Source: Ceratothoa steindachneri
Taxonomy: Eukaryota; Arthropoda; Malacostraca; Isopoda; Cymothoidae
Direction of reading: 5' to 3'
Assembly (NCBI GenBank): GCA_963969495.1
Contig: OZ018323.1
Location: 72,388,920 to 72,452,919, forward strand
DNA length: 64,000 bases
Below, in pieces: positions 24,723 through 34,371 of the stretch. Numbering within the stretch: the first letter of the stretch is position 1; every line of letters begins with the position of its first letter. A model generated the notes under the pieces. It did no database searches and was not told where the DNA came from. It worked only from the letters and a program-made list of their open reading frames with translations. The translations under genes were made by a program, and so were the position numbers.

Positions 24723-24771
<49 letters not shown>

Positions 24772-24852
24772 GTAACTTTTATTGAAGGCCAATGTGTATT
24801 ATGCCTTAATTAATTTCCTTAATTAATTTACCAATATATATATATATATTGG
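24723..24852. repeat. (TA)n tract, partial terminal copy and (TA)n palindrome
   Basis: A (TA)n tract at 24723-24770 is the centre of a long inverted repeat: the sequence before it (CAATAAAAGTTGCG) and after it (CGTAACTTTTATTG) pair. After the partial third terminal copy, a second short (TA)n sits in ACCAA-(TA)n-TTGGT (24831-24852). Confidence 0.85.
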
Positions 24853-24854
24853 TG

Positions 24855-25480
24855 AAACACAATATTTGAATCAAGATTTTATTTATAACTATCGGACTAG
24901 TTTCAGTAAGATGCCATTTTCGACTAATAATAAAGAAACTAGGCAAGGAGCGCAGTATATATAAGGTAAGACACATCGTAGACAAAATGAAACCGCAAAA
25001 AACAATCTGGAAAAAACTCGAATGTATCTAGCGCAAACGACAAGCTAAGCAAAGAGATATGAACAGGAAACAATCTGGAAAGTTGATAATCTCCAAGATC
25101 CATTGCTTCCAGGGGTTTATAAATACGATAAGCGACTCTATTCGATATATATTTATTAAATTTGTATTGCACTTCAGATAAATGGAAATTATCAACTTTG
25201 TTAATGAGGATAGATTCCGCAATTCTCCTCTCAATATAATTGCTTTATTTATAAATGATTTTTGCTTAGTTAAAATGAATTCTATAGTAGTGCTTTTGCA
25301 TGTGCGTAGAGTGGCTTGAAGTGTTCGTATACCTTCTGATATCAGCTAAATGTTCTTTGATCCTCTTAGTAGAGTGGCCCGAATCTTTGATGTATGTTAA
25401 TTTGCAATTATTTCATGGTATGCTGTATACTACAGCATAGAGATTGATTAGACGCTGTTTAGTCAAGGATTTTCGAATGG
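24855..25480 (-). pseudogene. Second Penelope-like element, GIY-YIG end
   Basis: The minus-strand translation contains the GIY-YIG endonuclease region of a Penelope-like element: CKLTYIKDSGHSTKRIKEHL (YIK for YIG), ADIRRYTNTSSHSTH, RRIAESILINKVDNFHLS and QYKFNKYI, in family order and spacing. Only the C-terminal part and the 3' region remain. The 3' region includes GAAACTAGTC at about 24906-24897 (minus), a block common in Penelope terminal repeats. It differs from the first element and lies in the opposite direction immediately beside it. One or two frame changes split it. Confidence 0.72.
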
Positions 25481-25559
25481 TATTAGAATATTTAAATGTT
25501 ATATTTATGTTATTTCCTTTTGCATATAATTTTAGGGGTACCAGGGCTCGATCATATGG

Positions 25560-26443
25560 AGAAAATAATACATTTAAATTTACCTCAGCATTTTATTACG
25601 CGATGTAGACACCTATCTCGAGGCGCTTTCGGAGGTCTAAGAGATACGAATAGGAGTATTCGATTTCGTTATCTAGACAGGGATTGGTGAAAAATTCCTT
25701 TAAAATAGGAAGGGGATATCAAACATTACGACCATACAATAATTCGAAGGGGGCGAATCCTAGGGTCCTATTGGGCATTTCACCACACGCAAACAGTGCC
25801 TCGAGTAAAACGTGGTGTCATTCTTTTGGCTGATCGATATACAATTTTCTAAGGATTGATTTTCATGTGTTAGTTTGCTTTTCGCCAACTCTGTTGGTGT
25901 CTGGGTGGTATGGTGTGGTAAACAGGGGTTTTACCATGTCGAGCTTTCGACATACTCCATAAGCTCGGAGGTAATTTGTCTTCCTCATCCGACAAAACCT
26001 CTTTAGGAATTCCTACCCGAGAAAAAATGGAAAAGAAGGCTTGGGTGCACGAAACGCTATCAATGAGCTTAAGGGATACTACCTCAGAAAAACGGGTAGC
26101 CAAGTCTACCCAAGTGAGGACGTAACTGTATCCTTTGCTAGACGGGGGATGAATTGGGGCCAATAAAATTAGTGGCCATACGAGACGAGAAAAAGGTTCT
26201 GAGATGTCCTTTGGCAGGCATTGCATGTTTTGCCGTACTCTCCAATTTCTTTGGCCACACCCGGCCAATAAAATTACTTAAAAACCCTCTGAGACGTTTT
26301 ATTATGACTAAAATGACCGGAGAATAAACTATTGTGAAAAATCTGGAAGACTTAGGGGACGTAAGAGCAGGGAACACACAAGGTGTGTGTTTCAGTTTCA
26401 GTTCCGTTGGAACATTTACGATGTAACAGCTCATCCTTGACAA
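25560..26443 (-). pseudogene. Gypsy integrase remnant
   Basis: The frame 26443-26138 covers the region that normally carries the HHCC zinc finger (SPVILVIIKRLRGFLSNF...WPKKLESTAKHAMPAKG); the Cys/His ligands are partly lost. The frame 26268-25870 covers the DDE core: IHPPSSKGYSYVLTWVDLAT with the first aspartate, then IFSRVGIPKEVLSD with the second aspartate, then a degraded stretch with HTIPPRHQQ where the glutamate region should be. In another frame, 25870-25560 continues with KEWHHVLLEALFACGEMPNRT and GFAPFELLYGR, the post-core signature. An active enzyme would insert the element DNA. Two frame changes and lost residues show that it is dead. Confidence 0.8.
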
Positions 26444-26677
26444 GGTATGAGATGCTTTTCCACCATAGGAAGACTCTTGCTACTGAGTTCTGTCTTTCTC
26501 CCAAAGGGATAGGATAGTTACGCACCGCTTCTGGGCGCGGGCAAAATCCTCGTTCCAGAAGGTCTCCATCTTCGTATTGACGGGGTTTTCTAAAGGAACA
26601 GGTTCCAGGGAAGCCTTGCTGGCCAGGTCACGGGTTACCACGGGTTGTGCTACCCGGTTACTTTTAAACTGGGGGCT

Positions 26678-26992
26678 TTAACCAATCAGTACAGAGCAAA
26701 ACTTGATTGGGGTTGCTACCAGAACGACATAACCAGTCAAATACTCACATTCGATGTGGCATTTTACAAAAGGAAAACGATTCGCTTGCCCGAGGTAATC
26801 ATGGACCACATCGAACTGTTGGTAATCAGGACCGACTGAGGGAAGTAAATTCTTGGATACCACGTTGCATTTGCACCCAGTGTCACGTACAAGGGTCGAC
26901 ACACGGTATCCGTTCACGGCTCCATTTTCAAATTTCAAACCAACGGGAGAGCTTTTATTAAAGAGAACGATCCGATGAGGCAAGTGGGGCAT
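26678..26992 (-). pseudogene. Gypsy retropepsin remnant
   Basis: The minus-strand frame encodes VSTLVRDTGCKCNVVSKNLL, an aspartic-protease-like active-site region with an RDTG motif, followed by ANRFPFVKCHIECEY and ATPIKFCSVLIG, the flap and second-half blocks. The same protein region is seen at 32456-32700 on the plus strand. The product would process the polyprotein. The frame here stays open across the point where the other copy has a frameshift. Confidence 0.72.
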
Positions 26993-26999
26993 GATTCAA

Positions 27000-27480
27000 A
27001 TGACGCAGGTGAGGCACGATCCAAACCGACCTTCCGATGAAGATAGCCAAACTTTAAAGATGAAGTTCGACGGGGAATGTGGGAATTCTCGTAATTCCAC
27101 TGAAAGAGGAAGGTTCTTTTTCCTCAAGGTAATCGATGGAGATTTTCTTTGGTTTGATTAAACGAAGGGAGACTGTTGCGCTAATTCAAAGGCTAGCCAT
27201 TTACAGAAGTTACCAATTGACTCGGGTAGAATCACGGCTAAAAAAATCTGCTGTCTTACGAACTCTCCCGGGACCAGGCGATAAGGACGCCCTTTAGGTG
27301 CAGGTTGGACTCGTCGAATTAAAGAATAGCCCAAGTATTTGTATGCCCGATTCTGTGGGGTAAGGAGGAGTTTGGAGAAAAGAGTCACAAGCTCCAGACA
27401 TCTTAATCCAAAGGCTGAGTCTATTCATTATTTAGCAGCAAGGGGCGAGACATAGCGGCTTTTTCGTACCTCGTCATTGG
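27000..27480 (-). pseudogene. Gypsy gag C-terminal remnant
   Basis: The minus-strand frame 27388-27158 holds RAYKYLG and, after a gap, KGRPYRLVPGEFVRQQIF, which matches the YxLVPExYRQxF-like region in the capsid of many animal gypsy elements. Short flanking frames continue it to about 27000 and 27480. The zinc knuckle expected before the protease is not recognisable. Capsid assembly is the family role; this is a fragment. Confidence 0.55.
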
Positions 27481-27644
27481 GGGGAGAGGGGCTTGTGAAA
27501 TATTTTTCTAACGTGTTCAGGATTAGAAAATTTGAGAATATTCGAACAGGAAATGATGTCGTCCATGGCGCAATACCATAGCTCGTGGTGTCCGATAAAT
27601 AGCGGATGGGGGGGGGGGGTCAGAGGTTGCTCTTTTAAAGTGGG

Positions 27645-29073
27645 GAGAGTAATTTGTTGCATCTAGCAATTTTTTCATATTTTCATAACTTTCAGTAAGT
27701 TGGATTGACTGGCCTATAAAGGAACGGATGCTATCTTGTTACCAATATTTAGTAACAGAGCTTTTTAATCTTCTACTGAAGGAATCTATGAAAAGTCTCC
27801 ATTCTAATGGGGTCTAGGGAATTAGAAGGGCCTCAACATGTCTTTTAATATTGGCACAGTACACTAAAGAGCTGGAAGAATGCTTTAAAAAATAGCTACG
27901 AAACTATTTTTCTCTATTTCTGTACCCAAAAATGTTGTTTCTTTAGCGAGAAGATTACTTTCACGAAGTCGAGAGAAAAGAATTTGGGCATTCTCCTTTG
28001 GAAGCTCTAAATCTCTGGTCAGGTCATCTAACTGAACTTGAGTGAATGGTCTTGTGACCATATCATGTGACCATATCGAAACCTGATAAGACTCAAAAAG
28101 TCATAATCTTGATCAACTTCCATATTAATCTCTTCATTGACCTCAATATGTAGAGGGGGAGAAGGTATAGGAATTTCTGGGCCATGGGGTAGGGGTTTGA
28201 TGGCCGAAGGAAGAGCCAGATATGCCACACTATGTTTATTCTTCTTATTTATAACTGTGGAAAATATTATTGCATATTACATAACTGAATTGATTTGGAG
28301 TTGCAAATAGTACATAAATGTTTAGTAAAAGATATGTTCATGCTGAAGTGAACTATGTTAGTTTATAATTTTATGTTAAGTCTATGCATAAAAATGACAT
28401 TTTCAGGAGCCAGTATAATACATAAAGCTTAAATATTTGAGATGATGCTCACCTTTAAGATTTGTTATTCAAAAATAGCAGTCCATAGTGTGGTTCTTGC
28501 TTTCTCTCCATACCATGGGAACACTAAAAGAGAGCGACTTTTGTTCGCCCTGACTCCATTGTCTTAACCTTATGTAGCATCCCTTGCATCAAAAATGTGG
28601 TGCAGAACTTTTACCTTGATCTCGTAGCCTTACTCCAAAATATTCGTGATACAAAGATTTAATTACAGGAGAGATTGTACATTGCTGCTCGGAAAAATTC
28701 ACTTTGCCGCAAACATAGCAAAATCTATTGGAGCAATTATTACATTTTCTGTTAATTTTTAACTCAACCACTATTATTATTATTATTCTTATTATTATAA
28801 CGCTAAGCAAATTCTAACCTTCAAAAATATAAACTTATTAACATAATTACTTAAATGTACACAAAATTTACTGAGAATCCAGTTGTGCAAAAACTATTGA
28901 AATTTTGATATAATATACGACATGCATAAACTATAAAATTATTATTACATCCTGTATCGCAAAAACTGGACCTGATAAAGAAAAACGGATGCCAGATTCG
29001 GATTTAAGAGGTTAATTTTATTAAGAACACTACAGAAACCTATGGTATATTTTTAACGCAAACCAGTGTTATC
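27645..29073 (-). pseudogene. Intron-containing repeated gene family, copy 1 (truncated)
   Basis: On the minus strand, an exon at about 28770-28453 encodes NRFCYVCGKVNFSEQQ, SPVIKSLYHEYFGVRLRDQGK and VPMVWRESKNHTMDCYF, ending at a GT donor. An intron of 198 bases follows (28452-28255, GT...AG). The next exon resumes in frame with NKKNKHSVAY and SAIKPLPHGPEIPIPSP. It continues, with frame breaks, until similarity to copy 2 stops at about 27645, before the next intron of copy 2. I recognise the cysteine-rich blocks from a widespread, unnamed arthropod repeated family, probably transposon-linked, but I cannot give a function. Non-coding DNA up to 29073 also matches copy 2, so the duplicated unit is larger than the exons. 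Confidence 0.7.
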
Positions 29074-29608
29074 AGAGCGCGAAGTGAAATGGATGGTAAA
29101 TAGTAATGAGTAAATAAATTTCGAAAGTAGACATGATCGATTAAATTAAATTTTAACTGAATGAATGTGGAGTGAATTATTCGTTTTAATTTTCAACCCA
29201 GTGAGTGAGTTGGAGGAACTTTATTTCGGATGAGTGGCTTAATTGAGGGACTGTTTGATATGGGCAGAGTTTTGCGTCCTTCGTGTGTTCAGGGCGTCGC
29301 AGAATATTAAAATTCCTCTCATTATTTGAATTAAATTCTCTCACAAAAAGAGTTTACAGAGAAAATAAGAGAAATTGAGAGAGAAAAATCCGCTTATAGA
29401 CAGAAGTGAAAGAAAAACTTCGTTTACAAAGGTTTGAGTAAAAAGAAATCCCTATCGATAATTTTCATAAAGTTTCCGAAGATAATAACAAATTTCTAAA
29501 GTCGCAAAATCAACACCTCAGGTAAATCGATCAGCTAGCCGAATACTAGTGATAGTAAAGGAAAAAAAGAAAGGCGAGTGCCATTTCCAAAGTGGTAGAC
29601 AGAATTCT

Positions 29609-29689
<81 letters not shown>

Positions 29690-29984
29690 TGGCGTGCAGT
29701 CAATAGGAAAAGAAAAAGAGATTACACCCCAACAATTAATATGACAGCTGACTCAATTTTATTCTAACATTTATGCTTGCCTATACTTGTATTCGCCATA
29801 CCGTACTGTTCATTTCAAATTGAATTTGTGTTAGACCATAATGAGCTCTACTGCAATTGGAGAAATTCATCCTTTCTTCGAGATTTCTACTCTTTTTATT
29901 TCTCTTAATTTCAAAAATAATTCTGCTTTTTGGTGTTTTGGAATGAATAGTTTAAAAGATGTTTGGCTTTTTTAGTAATAATAT
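29074..29984. other. Non-coding stretch with a (TA)n tract
   Basis: No gene was recognised. A (TA)n tract occupies 29611-29686 and is followed by CAGTGGCGTGC at 29687, which resembles ends of hAT-like elements. No partner end was found. Confidence 0.5.
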
Positions 29985-29989
29985 ACAGT
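29985..29989. repeat. 5-bp target-site duplication, left (ACAGT)
   Basis: ACAGT lies directly before the 5' LTR and again directly after the 3' LTR (35901-35905). Five bases is the usual duplication size for Ty3/gypsy insertion. Confidence 0.92.
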
Positions 29990-30265
29990 TGTGATAGAAC
30001 GAGTTAATTTCAACTCCTATCCCATATTATTAAAAACCACGATGCTGCCCACGTGCATCTTCGATTCGAGGCTTGGAATCTTATCTCAGCTACCGGATGC
30101 CAATGTTTAAACAAGGAGGTTATCGTCCCCCCGTTCACCCACATACGCCGACCTCGCCAGATCGAGTTAGGCTTATGAACAGATAAGGCATTGTTCGCCG
30201 GCCCGGCTGTGCGTTCCCTCCAAGCTTTCACTCCATTTTCCCCCACGCCAAGGAGATGTCCTGGC

Positions 30266-30299
30266 TATTTATATGGAAACTTTACCACTAAGATCAGAT
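30266..30299 (+). promoter_or_regulatory. TATA box and initiator of the LTR
   Basis: TATTTATAT at 30266 and ATCAGATT at 30292 are spaced as in arthropod core promoters, predicting a start near 30294. The same pair occurs in the 3' LTR at about 34650-34682. Confidence 0.6.
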
Positions 30300-30463
30300 T
30301 GGAGATCCAGATTTTCGTCGCGAAACAACACCACGACCCTCTCTCCCTTTGTGCGCCAAGGGACCTCGACCTCGAGATTCACCATCACTTGTCCAGAAGG
30401 AGGACAATATTCCTTGAGTGCCAAAGGTTCGAGCCTTTCCGACGTCAAGTCCCCAAGGCTTCC

Positions 30464-30945
30464 CCCCCCCCTGTTGTTCAAAGGAGAACAGCATTAGAAC
30501 AGCCATTGTTCGTTTTGAGCCCTTCGCCAAGAAACGGTTCTCACCCCCCCCTGTTGTTCAAGGAGAACAGCATTAGAACAGCCATTGTTCGTTTTGAGCC
30601 CTTCGCCAAGAAACGGTTCTCATCCCCCCCTGTTGTTCAAGAAAAACAGCATAAAAACAGCCATTGTTCGTTTTGGGCCCTTCGCCAAGAAACGGTTCTC
30701 ATCCCCCCCCCCCCCCTGTTGTTCAAGGAGAACAACCTAGAACAGCCATTGTTCGTTTTGAGCCCTTCGCCAAGAAACGGTTCTCACCCCCCCCCCCCTG
30801 TTGTTCAAAGGAGAACAACATTAGAACAGCCATTGTTCTTGAGCCCGTAGACAAGAGACGGTTCTCATTCCCCCCTTTGTTCAGAAGAGAACAAAGTAGA
30901 ACAGCCATTGTTCTTCAAGCCGTTCGTCGAGTAACGGTTCTCCTT
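30464..30945 (+). repeat. Six-unit hairpin-forming array in the 5' LTR
   Basis: Six units of about 77 bases each start with a run of C followed by TGTTGTTCA. Each unit can pair GAGAAC near its start with GTTCTC at its end, and also GTTGTTC with GAACAAC and GAACA with TGTTC inside. The last two units are diverged. Open frames through this array exist only because the unit length and C runs happen to lack stops; they are not genes. Confidence 0.85.
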
Positions 30946-31475
30946 TCCAAGACGCCTCGTCAGGATCCTTTTATCCCCCCCCTTCGGCTGGAACTCGCCA
31001 GCGGACCGAATATTCCTTCAAGTACCTTCCACTGCACCCTAATGAAAAGTTACGTAAGCCAAACGTCACCTTTTGAGTATTGATCCCTTTTTGTCAATTC
31101 TATCCTGTGCTTTAAATTGTTTATCGAACCATCCCATCTCTTTACCTCTATATTTGTTTTACCTTTTTTAATCCCTTATACTCTTGGATTAGCCCGAGTC
31201 TCTACGACCCTTTCCATTCTGTTTATGTCAATATTTTCCGTTTTTGTGTTTTGTTTATAGTTATTATTAATAAAACTCTATTTTATTAATGATAGCAATA
31301 TTATTATCCTTGAGCTCAGTTCCACTTCTTAAGCATTTTGAAGATACATAATATCGGCCGCCAGACAGTAACGCACTCTAAAGATAATTAAGGAAGTTCC
31401 CTCAACGAATAGTGTTATATATAGTATCGTCGGGAGTCATTCTACGACATATATATATATATATACTATTTAATT

Positions 31476-31487
31476 TGGTATCAGGTG
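31476..31487 (+). other. Possible primer-binding site
   Basis: TGGTATCAGGTG resembles the complement of an initiator-Met tRNA 3' end. It lies 26 bases after the LTR instead of directly beside it, and a (TA)n tract (31450-31466) fills the gap, perhaps through later slippage. The call is weak. Confidence 0.3.
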
Positions 31488-31814
31488 TGTAAGGTTTAAC
31501 GCTATATCTTTGCAAACACTGGTCTCAGTCGAGTAAAGCATAGTGTTATTCGTTATAATAATAGAATATAGTAGTTCCCTTTTGTTTTAACGATTGCTAT
31601 CCCCTTTTTTTTAAACTTAAGAAGCTGGAGTAGCTCAAGGAACGGTTATAATAATTTGTTTGTTTTTTTTGTGATTTTAGTCAGTGGTTATTTAGATTGA
31701 GAAACCAAGTACGAATAGGTCAGTGCCCATATTTAGGTAGGCTAATTCTATAGAGGCATAATTCTTGTTGCGAGGAATTTTAGTTGGTTGACTAGTGCGC
31801 CCCAAAGTGCAAAG

Positions 31815-32570
31815 ATGACTCAGTTTGAAATCTTTAAAGCGCAAGGAGAGTCCTGTGGACTTTCCGGAAAAGAACTAATTGAGTACATTCAAGAAGAACG
31901 TGAAAGAGAAATACAACGAGAAGAAAGAGAAAGAGGGGAACGGATAAGACAAGCTGAGCTTCAGATTGAATTATCTCGGATTAAAGCAGAAGTTCAAAGA
32001 AAAAAGGTAGAAAAAGAAAGAGGAAGAGAGGAACATGAAAGAGTATGCCAACGAGAAGAACGAGAAGGAAAAATCCAACGAGAAGAAAGAAGGACGGATT
32101 CGCGCCCCTTCCCAGGAAAGCTGACAAAGTTTCCGAGCCCCGTAAAACCCCAAAACTTCTTTCCCCAAAACCAACAACGGGACTTCAAACCTCCCGTTAT
32201 GATTTCTTCTCCATCTCTCTTCCCGAAGCGACCAACCATATGCTTCACCTGTGGTGTAGAAAACCACATGAGCTGGAATTGCCCCCAAAATTCTAGGCCT
32301 AAAAGCGGACCAGCCCACCAAGTTCACCAGATTAATGCAACCCCGGCTCCCCCGGTGGTGCAGACCCAAGCAGAAACTTCTCCCCCTCCGTCAGGCCACC
32401 AGGTAAATTTTGTTTTTGGTAAAAGTTCATCGGGAACTTTGAAATATGAGGAGGGCAGCGTGGACAGCTGTCGAGTATTGACTCTCGTTAGGGACACAGG
32501 ATGTACGTGCTTCATCGTGTCCAACGAACTCCTCCCAGTGGCCTCTAACCACGAAAATTTGCGGTGGTAC
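31815..32570 (+). pseudogene. Gag-protease remnant of the LTR element
   Basis: Translation starts best at ATG 31815 (MTQFEIFKAQGESCGLS), a start found in many animal gypsy Gag proteins. An in-frame ATG at 31788 is also possible. A highly charged Glu/Arg coiled-coil stretch (residues ~25-95) follows, and then, with the capsid core deleted, a Pro-rich linker and one zinc knuckle, CFTCGVENHMSWNC. The protease active-site region reads LVRDTGCTCFIVSNELL. At about 32555-32565 the reading shifts: the rest of the protease continues in the frame beginning at 32564. The related minus-strand copy at 26992-26678 reads through this point in one frame, so this is a mutation, not a programmed frameshift. 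Confidence 0.8.
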
Positions 32571-33945
32571 ATGACCAACTTGGGCGGGCGAACAGATTCC
32601 CCGTCGCTAGATGTTACCTGCAGTGTCAATATTATAATGGCTGGGCTGAAGTCATTGTAGCACCCATAAAATTCTGTTCCGTACTTATAGGACAGAGCCC
32701 CCAAGTAAGTTTCGACCCTGCGTTTCAGGCCGCCCTTCCTCAAGGCCGAGATAAGAAAGAAGCCCAGGAGCCCGTCCCCATCAGAACCCCGATACCGTCC
32801 GATTTCTCAGCGACCCCTAACCAGGACTTTAGGACGGCAAAAGAGGAGTGTGAATTACTAACACCCTTAGGTGATAAGGCCCCAGACAAGGACACGGAGA
32901 CTGTCCCTGGACCCCAAGAAAAAAAAAACCCTCAACGCGCCCATGGAGATACCTTCGTAGAACTGGACGAAGCATCGGCGCTTGAAGAGGATTGCCCCGC
33001 GGAGTCCCTTAATGTAATCCAGACAGTGTGCATCCAACCTGATGCCGATTACCCTCCTCCTTCCCTACCAGGCGAGTCTTTGGAACCCTCTGACCTGGAT
33101 AGTGACGCGCAGCTGACACCACGTCAGAAGAGTCAGCTCCAAGAACTAATTAAATGGAATCACCATTCATCCACCCTATTAGCTCTTTTCGAGCAACTGC
33201 GTGAAAATGGCCTCACCATTGGCCCCAGCAAATGCCAGTTTGCCCACGAAACCATCAAATATTTGGGTTTCAAAATAGGACAAAGCAAGTCAGGTCCCCA
33301 CGAGAACAAGATTAAGGCAATCGCCGACATGCCCCTCCCGATTACAAAGAAGCCATTAAGATCGATCCTAGGATCAGCTTCTCCCTATCAGCGATTTGTA
33401 CCGAATTTCGCTGCAATTTCGGCCCCCCTATGCCCCCTTCAGGAAAAGAATTTCTCCGATCGTTTACGTTGGAATGATGTCGCTGTTTCCCATTTTAATC
33501 AGCTCAAAAGTAAGTTCATTTCTGCCCCCATTTTTAAGTTGCCCAACCCGGAAAAATCCTTTGGGGTTAAGACCGACGTGATCAACGAGGGCATTGGAGG
33601 TGTACTCCTTCAATACGTGGATGACAGAACGAGTCATCCAGTTGCATATGCTAGTCGTCAATTATTACCACGTGGTAAGAGATATGTCACTAGAAAAAAG
33701 ATAGCTCTATCAATTATCTGGGTCATAGACAAATTCAAGCTGTACTTGATATGTAAAGAATTTCAAATAGGGACCGACCACCGTCCGTTAGCCTATATTA
33801 GGAATTTGCGACACTCAAACGGCCGCATCATGCGCTGGAGTTTACTCTTGCAAGAGTATCAGTTTAAAATAAATTAGATAAAAGGTTCCGATAAGCAGGT
33901 CGCTGACGCCCTCAGTAGGAATGCGTTACCGAATAGCGTAGAATA
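32564..33945 (+). pseudogene. Pol remnant: protease end, linker, partial RT, RNase H
   Basis: Residues 1-43 finish the protease (IKFCSVLIG). Residues ~44-190 are an acidic, Pro-rich linker. Near residue 197 the sequence passes abruptly from the N-terminal start of RT (LTPRQKSQLQEL) to the connection after its catalytic site (LFEQLRENGLTIGPSKC). About 200 residues are therefore missing, including the YxDD region. YLGFKIG and ILGSASPYQRFVPNFAAI follow, then RNase H (residues ~335-437) with KTDVINEGIGG, YASRQLLPRG and IGTDHRPL. After a TAG at 33877 the reading resumes with KGSDKQVADALSRN, the usual end of RNase H. No integrase follows. Confidence 0.85.
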
Positions 33946-34359
33946 ATTGTATTCATAGGATTAGTATCTCCATGTAGGTATATACCGTCTTGTACGACTT
34001 AATTTAAGATTCTTTTGTAATATAATTAATTAATGTATATGTCTGAATTTTGTAACGCTCAATGTCTAATTTTTGTATGTATATATATTTGTTCTTATTA
34101 ATTTACGTATAAATTATTTTTTCCCGTATGTACTAAGTTTATATCATTTCATTGTTCCATGACCTTTTTTTTTTCTCTCTGATTAAGTTGTATTAAAGGT
34201 TATTTTCCCCTGTAATCTAAAGATCAAAATGATCATATGTATTGAGGTAATACTAGTTAGGTGCAGGAAGGTACGGTTGGTACAAGAAAACGAGTTCCCC
34301 ACAAAGGAGCTCTATCGTTGTCCCTTCTCTCTTTTTTTTTCGAAGTGACAACTTCCCCT

Positions 34360-34371
34360 GGAATGGAGGGG
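34360..34371 (+). other. Polypurine tract
   Basis: GGAATGGAGGGG lies directly before the TGTGATAG start of the 3' LTR and would prime plus-strand synthesis. Confidence 0.85.

Larger units (their letters stand above)
22870..24828 (+). mobile_element. Penelope-like element with inverted terminal copies
   Basis: The interior (about 23258-24352) encodes a degraded Penelope-type reverse transcriptase followed by a GIY-YIG-type segment, on the plus strand. It is flanked by two long copies of one sequence in opposite orientation (22872-23258 and 24352-24722, roughly 85 % alike by eye). A third, partial copy in the same orientation as the left one follows a (TA)n tract (24771-24828). Penelope-like elements are known for terminal repeats that can be direct or inverted and for partial tandem copies. 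The 5' half of RT is missing, so this is a truncated insertion. (TA)n tracts lie at both outer edges, which may reflect the insertion target or later slippage. Confidence 0.8.
25540..27640 (-). mobile_element. Ty3/gypsy remnant with gag-protease-integrase order
   Basis: On the minus strand the domains run gag C-terminal part (27480-27000), retropepsin (26992-26678), then the integrase N-terminal zinc region, core and C-terminal part (26443-25560). No reverse transcriptase lies between protease and integrase. The protease block LVRDTGC is almost identical to that of the LTR element at 29990-35900, so both belong to one family. The remnant stops at about 25540, beside the second Penelope element, before any RT. 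No LTR was found at either side. Its left neighbour is the gene-family copy beginning at 27645. Confidence 0.8.
29990..31449 (+). repeat. 5' LTR
   Basis: A 1460-base LTR with TG...CA ends. A TATA-like TATTTATAT lies at 30266-30274, and an initiator-like ATCAGATT at 30292-30299 is at the usual distance. AATAAA at 31269-31274 is the probable poly(A) signal. Between them lies an array of six ~77-base units (separate entry). On this reading R would be nearly 1 kb. Confidence 0.9.

Noticed and set aside
29687..29720. hAT-type terminus CAGTGGCGTGC
   Set aside because: A single short match, no partner terminus and no 8-bp duplication found.
30464..30945. CRISPR-like array
   Set aside because: The units are about 77 bases with no distinct spacers, lie inside an LTR, and the DNA is animal; the same reasoning applies to 53886-54680.
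30464..30945. Steroid-receptor-like GAACA/TGTTC sites
   Set aside because: The spacing is five bases instead of three and the arms also pair within larger hairpins; a binding-site claim is not supported.
30191..31083. Open frames of 139-219 codons with repeated LFVLSPSPRNGSHPP-like units, also at 34573-35534
   Set aside because: They are read through the LTR hairpin array; several frames and both strands are open because of its unit length and C runs. No independent coding signal was seen.
33614..33625. YVDD in the gypsy pol remnant
   Set aside because: It lies inside RNase H (after GGVLLQ), not in the RT palm. The real RT catalytic region is deleted at about 33152.
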